From: an uncultured Gammaproteobacteria bacterium | GTDB lineage: Bacteria; Pseudomonadota; Gammaproteobacteria; Enterobacterales; Psychrobiaceae | Reading direction: 5' to 3' | NCBI GenBank assembly: GCA_937139475.1 | Contig: CAKZQF010000191.1 | Coordinates: 1 to 58,116, forward strand | Length of the DNA: 58,116 bases | Shown: one piece after another, positions 16,277-25,143 of the stretch | Position numbering within the stretch: position 1 is the stretch's first letter | Layout: every line of letters begins with the position of its first letter | The notes under the pieces: generated by a model | Seen by the model: the letters and a program-made list of their open reading frames with translations, nothing else | Databases searched by the model: none | Told to the model about the DNA's origin: nothing | Translations under genes and position numbers: made by a program

Positions 16277-19200
16277 ATGACTAATCGACGAACCCCAAAT
16301 CAAAAACTCGCAACTTTAGGCTTGTTATTTTCATCGGTAATCATGCCGATAACTACGCAGGCAGCGGGCTTGTCGCTAATGTCATTCGAAAAAAACAACT
16401 CTGTAAAAAACATTTCAACGGCAAGCGATAGCCAAGTTAGCATCAGCCAAAAACATGCAAAAGACGGTAAATCTTCGCTCAAATGGCAATATAAGCCCGG
16501 GGCAAATCTCATTATCAATAGACCGATTGGCTTTACTCCGTTCGTTGCAAATACCACCAGCCAAGCGCGTGATAGCTTTATGAGTTGGGTGTATAACGAA
16601 ACGCCAAGCAAGCAACCGCTCACTTTCGTTTTTTCAACCGATGACACGCCTAAAGCAAGTTTTAAGTTTGGCCTAAATTTTAGTGGCTGGCGCGCCATCG
16701 TCGTACCATTTGAAGATGACATGCAAGGCAAGCCTTCCACCGACATGAATAAACTCACCATTAGTGCACCAAATAGCGATGGCGAACTTTATTTTGATCA
16801 ACTGGCGTTAAACCTACCGGTAGACCCTCGCTGGCCAACTCCTGATTATCAAATTCCGTTTATTAACAAGACCATTAACCATCGCGCTAACGCGCATTGG
16901 GGAGCCTTGTTACAATATGACTCTTGGTTAACCGCATTCGATGCTAAGCCATTAGCAACGGCAGATAAGAAGCAACTTGCTGCTATTGCCACAATCAAGC
17001 AGCGAGTCGATAACGATCTGTTGCAAAGTGCGCAGCCACTGACCAAAAAGCAGATAAACAAGCTGCTAAAAAAGAGTAAAAAACTGACTCGCCTTAAGAA
17101 TGGAAAATTAAAGTCAGTGCAAATGTGGCGCCAGATTGAGGTCTATCACCGCGCAAAAGTTGATCAGCTAAACCTAAATCGGATTAAGAAAAGCGTGGTA
17201 CGTTTTCAAGTGATGGGCAAACATTTGTTAAAACTTGCCCACGCATACCGACTTACCGACAAGGCTGAACTTAAAAAGCGCATTAGCGAAGAATTCTCTT
17301 TATTAGTAAACCATGTACTCGAGCAAGGATACACCCGTGGCAGTGCCGCTGGCATTATGCACCATCAGGGTTATAGTATGCGCCAATGGAGCGAAGCTAT
17401 TTTCCTTGGCCGCGAGATGCTAAAAGATGATCTTCAGGCGGCCGCGCAAGCGACAGGATGGCTGGCTGGTTTTGGGCGCATTTTTAGAGAGAATGAAGAT
17501 AACTTTGGCTTTAATGTCGATGTAATGAATACATTCCTGCCCGCAATGCTAATGAGTGCATTACTCGAACAAGACAGTAACAATTCCGTTGCCTACCTAA
17601 ATACTATGGCGCAATGGATGTCTTATTCAATGCTTGCAACCAAAGGACTTGCTGGCGGCATTCAACCCGATGGCTCTTTCTATCATCACTCACAACATTA
17701 CGTTGCCTATGGTAATGGTGGGCTACGTGGCCTAGCACCTGTTGTTTATTACATGGGGGCGACACCATTTGCCCTTGATAAACCAGCTTATCAGCGACTG
17801 CGCCATGCGACTTTAATGACACGTGTGTTCTCAAATGGCTTAAAGACACCAATGAGCCTCGCCGGACGTCACCCGGAAGAGTATACCGAAATAACGTTGT
17901 CACCGTTCAAGTACCTCACTTTGATGGGAGACAAAACGGTGGCTAAGGCATATCTTCGCCTGACTAAAGACAACCCGACTTCATTAACTAATCATTTGAT
18001 TGAAAAAGGTGTGACGCCAGAAGCCTCACCTAATGGCAGCTGGACAATGAACTATTCCAGCATGGCTATCCATCGTCAAGATGAATGGCTAGCCACTGCT
18101 CGCGGTTTCAGCCGTTACCTGGTGGGCAATGAAAGTTATCGCAATGCCAATCACTTTGGGCGCTATATCAACTACGGCCACCTTGAAATCCTTCCCTCGA
18201 GCCATGTCGACTCTGGCTTTAGTGAAAGCGGTTGGGATTGGAATCGCTGGTCAGGCACAACAACTACCCATTTACCGCTAAACAAATTAGCGGCACAAAT
18301 AAGTCAAGTCGATCAGTATTCAGGTGTGGAAGAAATGCTGCTGTCAGACCAAACCTTCAGCGGCGCTAACAACCTTGGCAACCAAGCGAGCATGTTTGCA
18401 ATGAAGCTCCACGGTCATGCAAAGTATGATGCGAGCCTTAATGCAAGGAAGTCGGTTTTCTTCTTTAACAACCAAGTCATCGCGCTAGGCAGCGGGATCA
18501 ATAGCGATGATAAAGCCCATGCCACAGAAACCACTTTGTTCCAGCAAACATTGCCAAGCGCTGCTACGGTTAATGAGCTCAATGGCCAAGCATTAAGCGG
18601 GTTAGACATCAATAGTTCTCAACAACTTAGTGAAATAGCCTACCTGCGCGACTTGCGCAACAATGCCTATTTTGTCGCACCAAATCAGCAGCTGCGTATT
18701 TTGCGTCAAACTCAGCAATCTCAAGAGAACGAGCAGAAAAGGCCAACAAGTGGCGACTTCGTTACCGCGTTAATTGATCACGGTAAAGCGCCTAACGATG
18801 GTTTTTACCAATACTCAATATTAATTAACGCGAGTAACCAACAAGCGGCACAATATCAACAGCAACTAACGAGCAGTACACCGCCATACCAAGTATTACA
18901 GCGTAGCAATAATGCACACGTAGTACAGGAATCCAGTAGCGGTATTGTCGGTTACTCACTCTTTGAGGCTCATACCAAGCCAGTCACTCCATCTGGATTA
19001 GTACTAAGTAATAGTGCACCGATAATGCTAATGGCCAAACAACACCAAGATACCTTGCGCTTAGCTGTAACCGACCCTGACTTGAACTTCTATCAAGGCA
19101 CAGAGCAAGACCAGCTTGATGAGAATGGCCAACAAACTGAGGTTAGCATCTACTCGCGCCAATGGCGAAAAGTGCAGCCACAACCTAAAGTCAGTCAGTT

Positions 19201-19336
19201 AACTCTCAAGGGCCAGTGGCAAGGGCAAGGTTCAGGCTTTAAAGTGCTGTCGGCTGCTGATAATAAAACACTGCTAGAGATCACCTCCATCAGTGCGACA
19301 CCAATTCAAATTACACTGCAAGCAGTAAAAGGATAG
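16277..19336 (+). CDS. PL8 chondroitin ABC-type lyase
   Basis: Secreted lyase that depolymerizes chondroitin, dermatan or hyaluronan by beta-elimination. At 1019 residues it matches Proteus vulgaris chondroitinase ABC I in length and layout: signal peptide (to about Ala30), N-terminal jelly-roll with SLMSFEKN and LNFSGWR, alpha-toroid at about 200-560, then a beta-sandwich half with ESGWDWNRWSGTTTTHLPL. All four catalytic residues known for the family can be placed: His471 and Tyr478 (PDGSFYHHSQHYVAY), Arg531 (MSLAGRHPEE) and Glu619 (GNESYRNANHFGRY). A good ribosome site (AGAGG) precedes ATG. It is followed after 4 bases by a sulfatase gene. Substrate breadth (ABC versus AC) cannot be read from the sequence. 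Confidence 0.93.
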   Translation: MTNRRTPNQKLATLGLLFSSVIMPITTQAAGLSLMSFEKNNSVKNISTASDSQVSISQKHAKDGKSSLKWQYKPGANLIINRPIGFTPFVANTTSQARDSFMSWVYNETPSKQPLTFVFSTDDTPKASFKFGLNFSGWRAIVVPFEDDMQGKPSTDMNKLTISAPNSDGELYFDQLALNLPVDPRWPTPDYQIPFINKTINHRANAHWGALLQYDSWLTAFDAKPLATADKKQLAAIATIKQRVDNDLLQSAQPLTKKQINKLLKKSKKLTRLKNGKLKSVQMWRQIEVYHRAKVDQLNLNRIKKSVVRFQVMGKHLLKLAHAYRLTDKAELKKRISEEFSLLVNHVLEQGYTRGSAAGIMHHQGYSMRQWSEAIFLGREMLKDDLQAAAQATGWLAGFGRIFRENEDNFGFNVDVMNTFLPAMLMSALLEQDSNNSVAYLNTMAQWMSYSMLATKGLAGGIQPDGSFYHHSQHYVAYGNGGLRGLAPVVYYMGATPFALDKPAYQRLRHATLMTRVFSNGLKTPMSLAGRHPEEYTEITLSPFKYLTLMGDKTVAKAYLRLTKDNPTSLTNHLIEKGVTPEASPNGSWTMNYSSMAIHRQDEWLATARGFSRYLVGNESYRNANHFGRYINYGHLEILPSSHVDSGFSESGWDWNRWSGTTTTHLPLNKLAAQISQVDQYSGVEEMLLSDQTFSGANNLGNQASMFAMKLHGHAKYDASLNARKSVFFFNNQVIALGSGINSDDKAHATETTLFQQTLPSAATVNELNGQALSGLDINSSQQLSEIAYLRDLRNNAYFVAPNQQLRILRQTQQSQENEQKRPTSGDFVTALIDHGKAPNDGFYQYSILINASNQQAAQYQQQLTSSTPPYQVLQRSNNAHVVQESSSGIVGYSLFEAHTKPVTPSGLVLSNSAPIMLMAKQHQDTLRLAVTDPDLNFYQGTEQDQLDENGQQTEVSIYSRQWRKVQPQPKVSQLTLKGQWQGQGSGFKVLSAADNKTLLEITSISATPIQITLQAVKG

Positions 19337-19340
19337 TCCG

Positions 19341-20939
19341 GTGAAATTATCCAGAAGACATTTTATAAAGTTCAGTACGGCAACATTGTTGAGCACCGCT
19401 GCGGCCAGTAGCTGCACTAATCAAACGAGCAATGGTAAAGATAGCCGCCCCAACGTACTATTTATATGTATTGACGATCTCAATGACTGGATAGGCTCCC
19501 TAAAGGGGCACCCACAAGCGAGAACACCAAACATTGACCGTTTAATGAATTCAGGCACTAATTTTACTAGTGCTCATTGCAGTGCACCAGTATGCGCTGC
19601 ATCGCGCAATTCTTTGCTGACGGGGCTTGCGCCCACGACTACGGGTTGGTACACCAACGCCAAGTTTGAAGAAACAGCTGATGCAGTGCTTGGCGCTACA
19701 CCTACCTTGCCACAACATTTTAAAAACAACGGTTATAAAACATTAGCGGGTGGCAAAGTTTTCCATACTGGCACTTCCGATTATCGTCATGATCTGCAAT
19801 GGCATGAAACACTGCCATATTACGAGATCACCAATCAATATTTGCTCGACCGTGGTTACGGATATGGTAAATACGGTGCAAAAGATCATAAATACTACCC
19901 ATTCCCCAAAGATGGCGGTCAAATAGTGCAAACATATGGTCCTGATACACCTGGGAAATCACTCTGTTGGGGAGCGCTTGAACGCAGCGACATTCCGCAC
20001 AATGGCGTGATGCCCGATGAAGAAATAGCACAATGGGCTGTAGAGCAGCTAGCGAAAGAACATCAGCAACCATTCTTTTTAGCCGCGGGCTTTATCAGAC
20101 CACACGTACCGTTTACCGCGCCCAAAGAATACTTTGAAATGTTTCCACTTGATGACGTAATCATGCCTGAGATTGTCGATGGTGAAATGCAAGATGTTCC
20201 ACTCTATGGCAAAGCCATGGCGCTTGGGGTTATCCCTGGTGGCGATCATAACGCCGTAACAAACGTCAGTCCGACCTTTTGGAAAGAGCTGGTACGTGCC
20301 AACCTCGCCTGCATCGCCTTTGTCGATGCTCAGGTGGGTAAGCTACTCGATGGTTTGGAGGCGAGCCCACACAAAGATAATACCATTGTGATGTTATGGT
20401 CCGATCATGGGCAAAACTTTGGTGAGCATAGAAATTGGCGAAAAATGAGCCTGTGGGAAGAGTCGACTCATGTGCCCTTTGCCATACGCTTACCGGGACA
20501 AACACAAGGTCAACGTTGCGATCAAGTCGTCAGTCTGCTCGACATCTACCCCACATTAACTAATTTATGTAGCTTACCAAGCGTGCCGACCAATGAAGGA
20601 TACTCACTCACAACGCTATTAAATAACCCACAGTTTGAACGCAAACTTCCAGCAATAACAACATGGGGATATAAAAACCATTCAGTACGTGATGAAAACC
20701 TACGCTATACGCAATACCGCGATGGCAATGAAGAGTTGTTTGACCATAAAGTTGATCCCAATGAACATACAAATGTTGCCAATGACCCGCGCTATAACAC
20801 GATAAAACAACAATTAAAGCATTGGTTACCAAGGCACAACCAAATGCCAACACAGATGAGTCAATTTAATGGTGATTTCTTAGAGAAAAGGTTAGAAAAA
20901 TGGCAAGGGGAAAACGGAATTCCCGATTGGTTGACCTAA
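19341..20939 (+). CDS. Tat-exported lipoprotein sulfatase, iduronate-2-sulfatase-like
   Basis: Family S1 sulfatase of 532 residues. It begins with GTG, using AAAGGA inside the end of the PL8 gene as ribosome site. The N terminus SRRHFIKF is a twin-arginine signal, and Cys25 after AASS may be lipidated. Metal ligands are in CIDDLND, and the active-site motif CAASR (Cys85, formylglycine precursor) is of the C-x-A-x-R form. RPHVPFTAPKEYFEMFP and WSDHGQNFGEH resemble iduronate-2-sulfatases, which would suit dermatan sulfate. Tat export fits a protein whose cysteine is oxidized in the cytoplasm before folding. It is co-transcribed with PL8 and followed by a terminator at 21004. The iduronate specificity is inference. 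Confidence 0.87.
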   Translation: MKLSRRHFIKFSTATLLSTAAASSCTNQTSNGKDSRPNVLFICIDDLNDWIGSLKGHPQARTPNIDRLMNSGTNFTSAHCSAPVCAASRNSLLTGLAPTTTGWYTNAKFEETADAVLGATPTLPQHFKNNGYKTLAGGKVFHTGTSDYRHDLQWHETLPYYEITNQYLLDRGYGYGKYGAKDHKYYPFPKDGGQIVQTYGPDTPGKSLCWGALERSDIPHNGVMPDEEIAQWAVEQLAKEHQQPFFLAAGFIRPHVPFTAPKEYFEMFPLDDVIMPEIVDGEMQDVPLYGKAMALGVIPGGDHNAVTNVSPTFWKELVRANLACIAFVDAQVGKLLDGLEASPHKDNTIVMLWSDHGQNFGEHRNWRKMSLWEESTHVPFAIRLPGQTQGQRCDQVVSLLDIYPTLTNLCSLPSVPTNEGYSLTTLLNNPQFERKLPAITTWGYKNHSVRDENLRYTQYRDGNEELFDHKVDPNEHTNVANDPRYNTIKQQLKHWLPRHNQMPTQMSQFNGDFLEKRLEKWQGENGIPDWLT

Positions 20940-21003
20940 ATACGATTCTCTCCAGTTTGAGCTTTGCGTAGAAAAGTTGGACACTTCTACAACGATAAGC
21001 CAA

Positions 21004-21034
21004 AGCCCAATAGTAGGTCTATTGGGCTTTTTTC
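21004..21034 (+). terminator. Rho-independent terminator after the PL8-sulfatase operon
   Basis: Stem AAGCCCAATAG / CTATTGGGCTT, 5-base loop, T run. It ends the polysaccharide locus. The rest of the gap to 21283 shows no gene, operator or RNA that I recognise. Confidence 0.85.
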
Positions 21035-21283
21035 ATTGTTTAAACGAAAAAACGATTCTATCGTACATTGCTCGCTAACAGGCACCGAACCGATTGCGAT
21101 TGACAAGTCATCAGCAACAACTTTTATCATAACACTCCCTATTTGGGTCTTTTTCCGTTATAACTATAATCGTTATGAGTGTCTTAAAGTGCCCCCGATT
21201 AAAGTCACTTTATTCATTATTCCAAGCCGTGCTATCCCTTCAAATAAGGCAACACGATTATACAAGTAACTTAGCGATTCAAT

Positions 21284-21874
21284 ATGAAAAAAGCATTCTC
21301 TCAAGCTTGCGAAAATAACAAGCAACCTATATTAGACATTCTTTCCCAGGAATTTAGCCGAGTGCAATCTGTGCTGGAGATTGGCTCAGGAACAGGACAG
21401 CACGCCGTTCACTTTGCGCAGCATTTACCCCACCTCACATGGTCTACAAGCGATTTAACCATTAACCACCAAAGTATTGAGCTGCGAATAACAGAAGCAA
21501 GCCTGCCCAACCTCAATAAGCCCATCACACTTGATCTAAACCAACCGTGGGCCATTAAGAATGTCGATGCTATCTTTACTGCCAATACCTTACACATAGT
21601 CAGCTATCCACTGGTGATAAAGTTCTTTGAAGGCGTTGATAAACATCTTACCCACGGCGGTAAACTCTGTATTTATGGCCCCTTTAACTACAACGGACAA
21701 TTCACCAGTCAAAGCAATAGCGACTTCGATTTATGGCTCAAAGCGCGCGACCCACAAAGTGGTATTCGTCATATTGAAGATATTGTAACGCTAGCTAACC
21801 AAGCCAACCTGGTACTAACCAATGACCATCAGATGCCGGCGAATAATCGACTGTTAACTTTCATAAAACGCTAG
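21284..21874 (+). CDS. DUF938 SAM-dependent methyltransferase-like protein
   Basis: Cytosolic protein of 196 residues with a class I methyltransferase fold. The family opening is SQACENNKQPILDIL; the SAM-binding glycine motif VLEIGSGTGQHAVHFA is at about residues 30-45, and an acidic post-II residue follows in WSTSDL. The middle TANTLHIVSYPLVIKFFEGV and GKLCIYGPFNYNGQFTSQSN are typical of DUF938. The methyl acceptor is unknown. It is convergent with another methyltransferase gene 29 bases downstream, but the two are not close relatives. No clear ribosome site is visible before the ATG. Confidence 0.82.
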   Translation: MKKAFSQACENNKQPILDILSQEFSRVQSVLEIGSGTGQHAVHFAQHLPHLTWSTSDLTINHQSIELRITEASLPNLNKPITLDLNQPWAIKNVDAIFTANTLHIVSYPLVIKFFEGVDKHLTHGGKLCIYGPFNYNGQFTSQSNSDFDLWLKARDPQSGIRHIEDIVTLANQANLVLTNDHQMPANNRLLTFIKR

Positions 21875-21903
21875 TCAGATTTATTTCCACTAACCAATAG
21901 CCA

Positions 21904-22530
21904 CTAGAGCCTGACCATTTCACTAAGCACAACCGTTTGCCACTTCACCTCGCTGCGGCCGAGTTTGTCGTTATCTAATTTCGTTATGAGACTTGGCGTC
22001 AGTCCTTCATTATGCGCTAGCCCGATCAGTTCATTAACGCAAACACTATGCATCACTCGTTCGTCACCGCTGGGGCCATAGCGTAATGAAATGACTATTT
22101 TACCACCGGGCTTTAAAAGACTGGCGACGCACTCTATGGACTGGGCTCTTTGTTGCGGTGGGATATGCATCCATACAGCGCTTAATAAAATAAGGTCATA
22201 GGTTTCACCGCTGCCAGCAACTGTTGTTAACGCGGGTAAAGAGTCATTAATCCAGTTGACATTTAACTCCTTGGTTAACTTTATACCTAGGCTAGCAAGT
22301 TTTATCGCTGGCTCAACCGCCGTTATTTGAATGTTTTGCAGAGCACCTAATTGAGCTAAATACTGACTGTCGCGACCAGCTCCGGCGCCCAAATCTAAAA
22401 CAGTTGCTTTTGGCTTACTGAGTATTGGATCAAGTAAATGCAACCATGCATGGTGTACTTGGGTGAAATCTGTAGAAAGGTACTGTTGCGCTAACTTATC
22501 CGCATGTTGATTATAAAATTGCATGCTCAC
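21904..22530 (-). CDS. Class I SAM-dependent methyltransferase, substrate unknown
   Basis: Protein of 208 residues. It begins YNQHADKLAQQYLSTDF, as in UbiE/BioC-like small methyltransferases, followed by the SAM motif VLDLGAGAGRDSQYLA at about 40-55, an acidic Glu in ITAVEPA, and motif IV as LILLSAVWMHIPPQQR. LKPGGKIVISLRYGP is motif VI. No feature discloses the acceptor. It stands alone, leftward, with 182 bases of promoter region before the glpD-like gene. Confidence 0.8.
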   Translation of the reverse strand: MSMQFYNQHADKLAQQYLSTDFTQVHHAWLHLLDPILSKPKATVLDLGAGAGRDSQYLAQLGALQNIQITAVEPAIKLASLGIKLTKELNVNWINDSLPALTTVAGSGETYDLILLSAVWMHIPPQQRAQSIECVASLLKPGGKIVISLRYGPSGDERVMHSVCVNELIGLAHNEGLTPSLITKLDNDKLGRSEVKWQTVVLSEMVRL

Positions 22531-22733
22531 TTGCTCCCTGAATTTTCAATTAACTATCCTTAGTCTCAATCTAAACTAACACATTGTTTATTGAGTAAAA
22601 ACATCAAGATTGAATTTTTATTAAGAAAGAACTGCTTAATCGCTACAACAGTGCTATTTTTAAAACAGAATTAAATAACTTTGATAAATCGTTTCTTGAT
22701 ATTAGCAAGGCAGTGACACCAAAGGAGTTCGAC

Positions 22734-24350
22734 TTGACGCTTCGTGATGACAACATAAATCAACTTAAAGCGAGTTCATTTGATGTATTAATTATAGGTG
22801 CTGGAATCAATGGCGCAGTCTCCGCCGCAGCGCTTGCTGCAAAAGGCGTCAAAGTCGGTGTCATTGACCGTGGTGACTTTGCTGGCGAGACAAGCTCACA
22901 ATCATCGAATTTGGCGTGGGGAGGGATAAAGTACCTTGAGAGTCATGATTATGGTTTGGTCAATGAACTCTGCCAGAGCCGCAACCATTTAATGGAACAC
23001 TACCCATCAACGGTTAAAGAGATTCGTTTTCTAACCACCATAGCCAACGGTTTTCGGTTTCCGGCGCCTGTTGTTTACGCGGGCACCGTTCTTTATTGGA
23101 TGTTTGGACGTTTTGTTACCCGCCGCCCAAATTTCCTGTGCGCTCACGAAATCAAGCAGCTCGAGCCAATTATAAATACTGATAATGTACAAGGCGGATT
23201 TGAATATTCAGATTGCTACCTACATGACAATGACTCGCGATTTGTGTTTAATTTTATACGTCGCGCAATGCATTGTGGTGCAGTAGCTACAAATTATGTT
23301 GAGTCACTAGGAGCGATAAGAAAACAGGGGCTGTGGAACATAAAGCTAAAGGACTTAGTCAGTGGCGACTCCTTTGAGGTAAAGACAAAAACTCTGATTA
23401 ATGCTTGTGGCCCCTATGTTGATACTCACAATAGACTCATCGGTCAGCAAACCAAACATCATCATTTGTTTTCCAAAGGTATTCATTTAATTGTTGACCG
23501 ATTAACCCCAAGTCACAAAGTATTGGCATTCTTTGCGAGTGACGGACGACTATTTTTTATCATGCCAATGGGACCAAAGACATGCATCGGTACAACCGAT
23601 GTACAGGTCAAATCACCTCAAACTAAGGTAACCGACGAAGACCGAAATTTTGTGCTCAACAATGTTAACCAACTGCTATCACTCGCTCAGCCTTTAACCA
23701 AAGGTGACATTATCAGTGAGCGCTGTGGAGTACGCCCGCTAGCGAGTACTAGCGATACCGCAATTGGTAACTGGACTGAGATATCTCGTAAACACAGCAT
23801 CGATTTTAATCATGCTGATAAGCACTTAAGTATCTTTGGCGGCAAACTAACCGACTGTATCAATGTCGGCAATGAGGTCTGTAGCATAGTCGCCCGGATG
23901 GGAATACCATTGCAGCAGGTTGATAGGCGTTGGTATGGCGAACCCAACAAGACCGATCGCCAACGCTTTATGACACAAGCTATGGCGATGAAACTTGATG
24001 ATTTATTACCTAAAGAGTTACACCAACCCTCGCCAGAACCGCTATCCCAGCGATTCTGGCGTCGCTATGGTCTCAATGCTTTTAGTTTGCTAGAACGCAT
24101 AAAACAGCAACCAGAGAGTGGTAAACTGTTGATTGAAAATGCCGCCTATTTGGTTTGCGAAATCGAATTAGCCGCTCGCACCGAGATGATTGTAACGCTA
24201 GAAGACTTCTTACGTCGTCGCTCTAAAATTGCACTCGTTGTTGATAAGCAAACACTACTCCATTCAAAAGGACTGCTTCAGGCCTGCGAAATACTATTTG
24301 GTGAACTTGCTCAGCAGAAACTTGAGGAATATGCCTCTCGCGTCAATTAG
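22734..24350 (+). CDS. FAD-dependent glycerol-3-phosphate dehydrogenase (GlpD family)
   Basis: Membrane-associated flavoenzyme that oxidizes sn-glycerol-3-phosphate to dihydroxyacetone phosphate and passes electrons to quinone. The FAD motif DVLIIGAGINGAVSAAALAAKG starts about 17 residues in, with GETSSQSSNLAWGGIKYLE, GRLFFIMPMGPKTCIGTTD (in parts) and SIFGGKLTDCINVGNEV matching GlpD; the C-terminal helical domain is present. I chose TTG at 22734 because AAGGAG ends 6 bases before it; an in-frame GTG at 22713 would add seven residues but has a poor site. No glpK, glpF or glpR is next to it, and several positions look diverged, so it may be a second GlpD copy or a relative acting on another polyol phosphate. 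Confidence 0.82.
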   Translation: MTLRDDNINQLKASSFDVLIIGAGINGAVSAAALAAKGVKVGVIDRGDFAGETSSQSSNLAWGGIKYLESHDYGLVNELCQSRNHLMEHYPSTVKEIRFLTTIANGFRFPAPVVYAGTVLYWMFGRFVTRRPNFLCAHEIKQLEPIINTDNVQGGFEYSDCYLHDNDSRFVFNFIRRAMHCGAVATNYVESLGAIRKQGLWNIKLKDLVSGDSFEVKTKTLINACGPYVDTHNRLIGQQTKHHHLFSKGIHLIVDRLTPSHKVLAFFASDGRLFFIMPMGPKTCIGTTDVQVKSPQTKVTDEDRNFVLNNVNQLLSLAQPLTKGDIISERCGVRPLASTSDTAIGNWTEISRKHSIDFNHADKHLSIFGGKLTDCINVGNEVCSIVARMGIPLQQVDRRWYGEPNKTDRQRFMTQAMAMKLDDLLPKELHQPSPEPLSQRFWRRYGLNAFSLLERIKQQPESGKLLIENAAYLVCEIELAARTEMIVTLEDFLRRRSKIALVVDKQTLLHSKGLLQACEILFGELAQQKLEEYASRVN

Positions 24351-24411
24351 TTGCAGACGTGCATTTCAGTGTCTTGATGCTCCACTTCAGCACCAGTCAA
24401 TTATTGCTTCG

Positions 24412-24447
24412 GGCCCTATAACAAATTGTACAACTTGTTATAGGGCC
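24412..24447. repeat. Long perfect stem-loop between glpD-like and peroxiredoxin-like genes
   Basis: 13-base arms (GGCCCTATAACAA / TTGTTATAGGGCC) around a 10-base loop that contains the palindrome TTGTACAA. No T run follows, so it is not a classical terminator. It may be an operator or an mRNA 3' end protector for the upstream gene. Confidence 0.6.
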
Positions 24448-24553
24448 AATAAGCGCTTAATTATCGAATGGCGAAATTAATCCAACAATTTCAAGAAAAA
24501 TAATTTTTTGAGCCTATACTCTGCATTCAACCAGAGATGAGCTTGAGTATTCA

Positions 24554-25084
24554 ATGGAAATTCCTAAATTAAGAGCTGGAGAGTACTTTCCCAGAATAGT
24601 CTTACCAACTATTTCAGGGACTGAAATTGATGTTAGTGAAACGTATCAAGGGGCAACTTGGCAGATTGTTATCTTTTACCAAGGTTTCCACAGTACGCGC
24701 TGTACCGCTTTCCTGAACAATGTTGAAAGCATCAAAGACAAGTTAATTTGCCATGGAATAAGCGTTACTGCGGTTTCAGCCGATGATGGTGAGCAATTAC
24801 AAAAACACCTAAAGCAATTGGAAATTTCATTTCCACTAGCCTTTGGCTTGTCAATCTCTCAAATGCATGAACTAAACCTTTATATTTCGTTGCCAAAAGA
24901 CTTCAACCAGACCAATCATCCTTTTTGCGAACCGGGGCTATTTGTACTCAACGAGCTAGGTCAAATTGTTGTACTTGATATCTCAAATAACGAAATGTGC
25001 AGACCAGAGTTAGCCACCCTAGTCGATGGAATCATCGAACTAAAATACAGCGAAGAACCACTAGTTATTACAGGGTCATTTTAA
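24554..25084 (+). CDS. AhpC/TSA-like redoxin lacking the usual first cysteine
   Basis: Small cytosolic thioredoxin-fold protein, 176 residues, resembling the peroxiredoxin-like redoxins that carry a C-P-x-C active site after a Tyr-Gln/Arg-Gly turn. Here the stretch reads IVIFYQGFHSTRCTAFLNNVE: the first Cys is Ser and the second is kept (about Cys53). SVTAVSADDGEQLQKHLK and FCEPGLFVLNELGQIVVLDISNNE follow the redoxin strand order. Either a one-Cys enzyme or a non-catalytic relative is possible. No operon partner: it is convergent with a TonB receptor gene and shares its terminator. The ribosome site is weak. Confidence 0.72.
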   Translation: MEIPKLRAGEYFPRIVLPTISGTEIDVSETYQGATWQIVIFYQGFHSTRCTAFLNNVESIKDKLICHGISVTAVSADDGEQLQKHLKQLEISFPLAFGLSISQMHELNLYISLPKDFNQTNHPFCEPGLFVLNELGQIVVLDISNNEMCRPELATLVDGIIELKYSEEPLVITGSF

Positions 25085-25101
25085 TTTTGCTTATAAAATG
25101 A

Positions 25102-25125
25102 AAAAAGCCTCTGACGAGGCTTTTT
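25102..25125. terminator. Bidirectional terminator between redoxin and TonB receptor genes
   Basis: Arms AAAAAGCCTC / GAGGCTTTTT with a 4-base loop; A and T runs on both sides make it functional for both convergent genes. Confidence 0.88.
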
Positions 25126-25143
25126 ATTTGGCGTTATCTAAAC

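Noticed and set aside
16300..16761. 153-codon frame antisense to the PL8 gene
   Set aside because: It lies fully inside a well-supported gene on the other strand and shows only a mirrored composition.
20964..21269. 101-codon open frame after the second sulfatase
   Set aside because: It runs through the terminator hairpin, has no ribosome site, and its translation shows no domain or bias like its neighbours.
24229..24480. 83-codon frame overlapping the end of the glpD-like gene and the long stem-loop
   Set aside because: It includes the hairpin at 24412-24447, has no ribosome site, and has no recognisable product.
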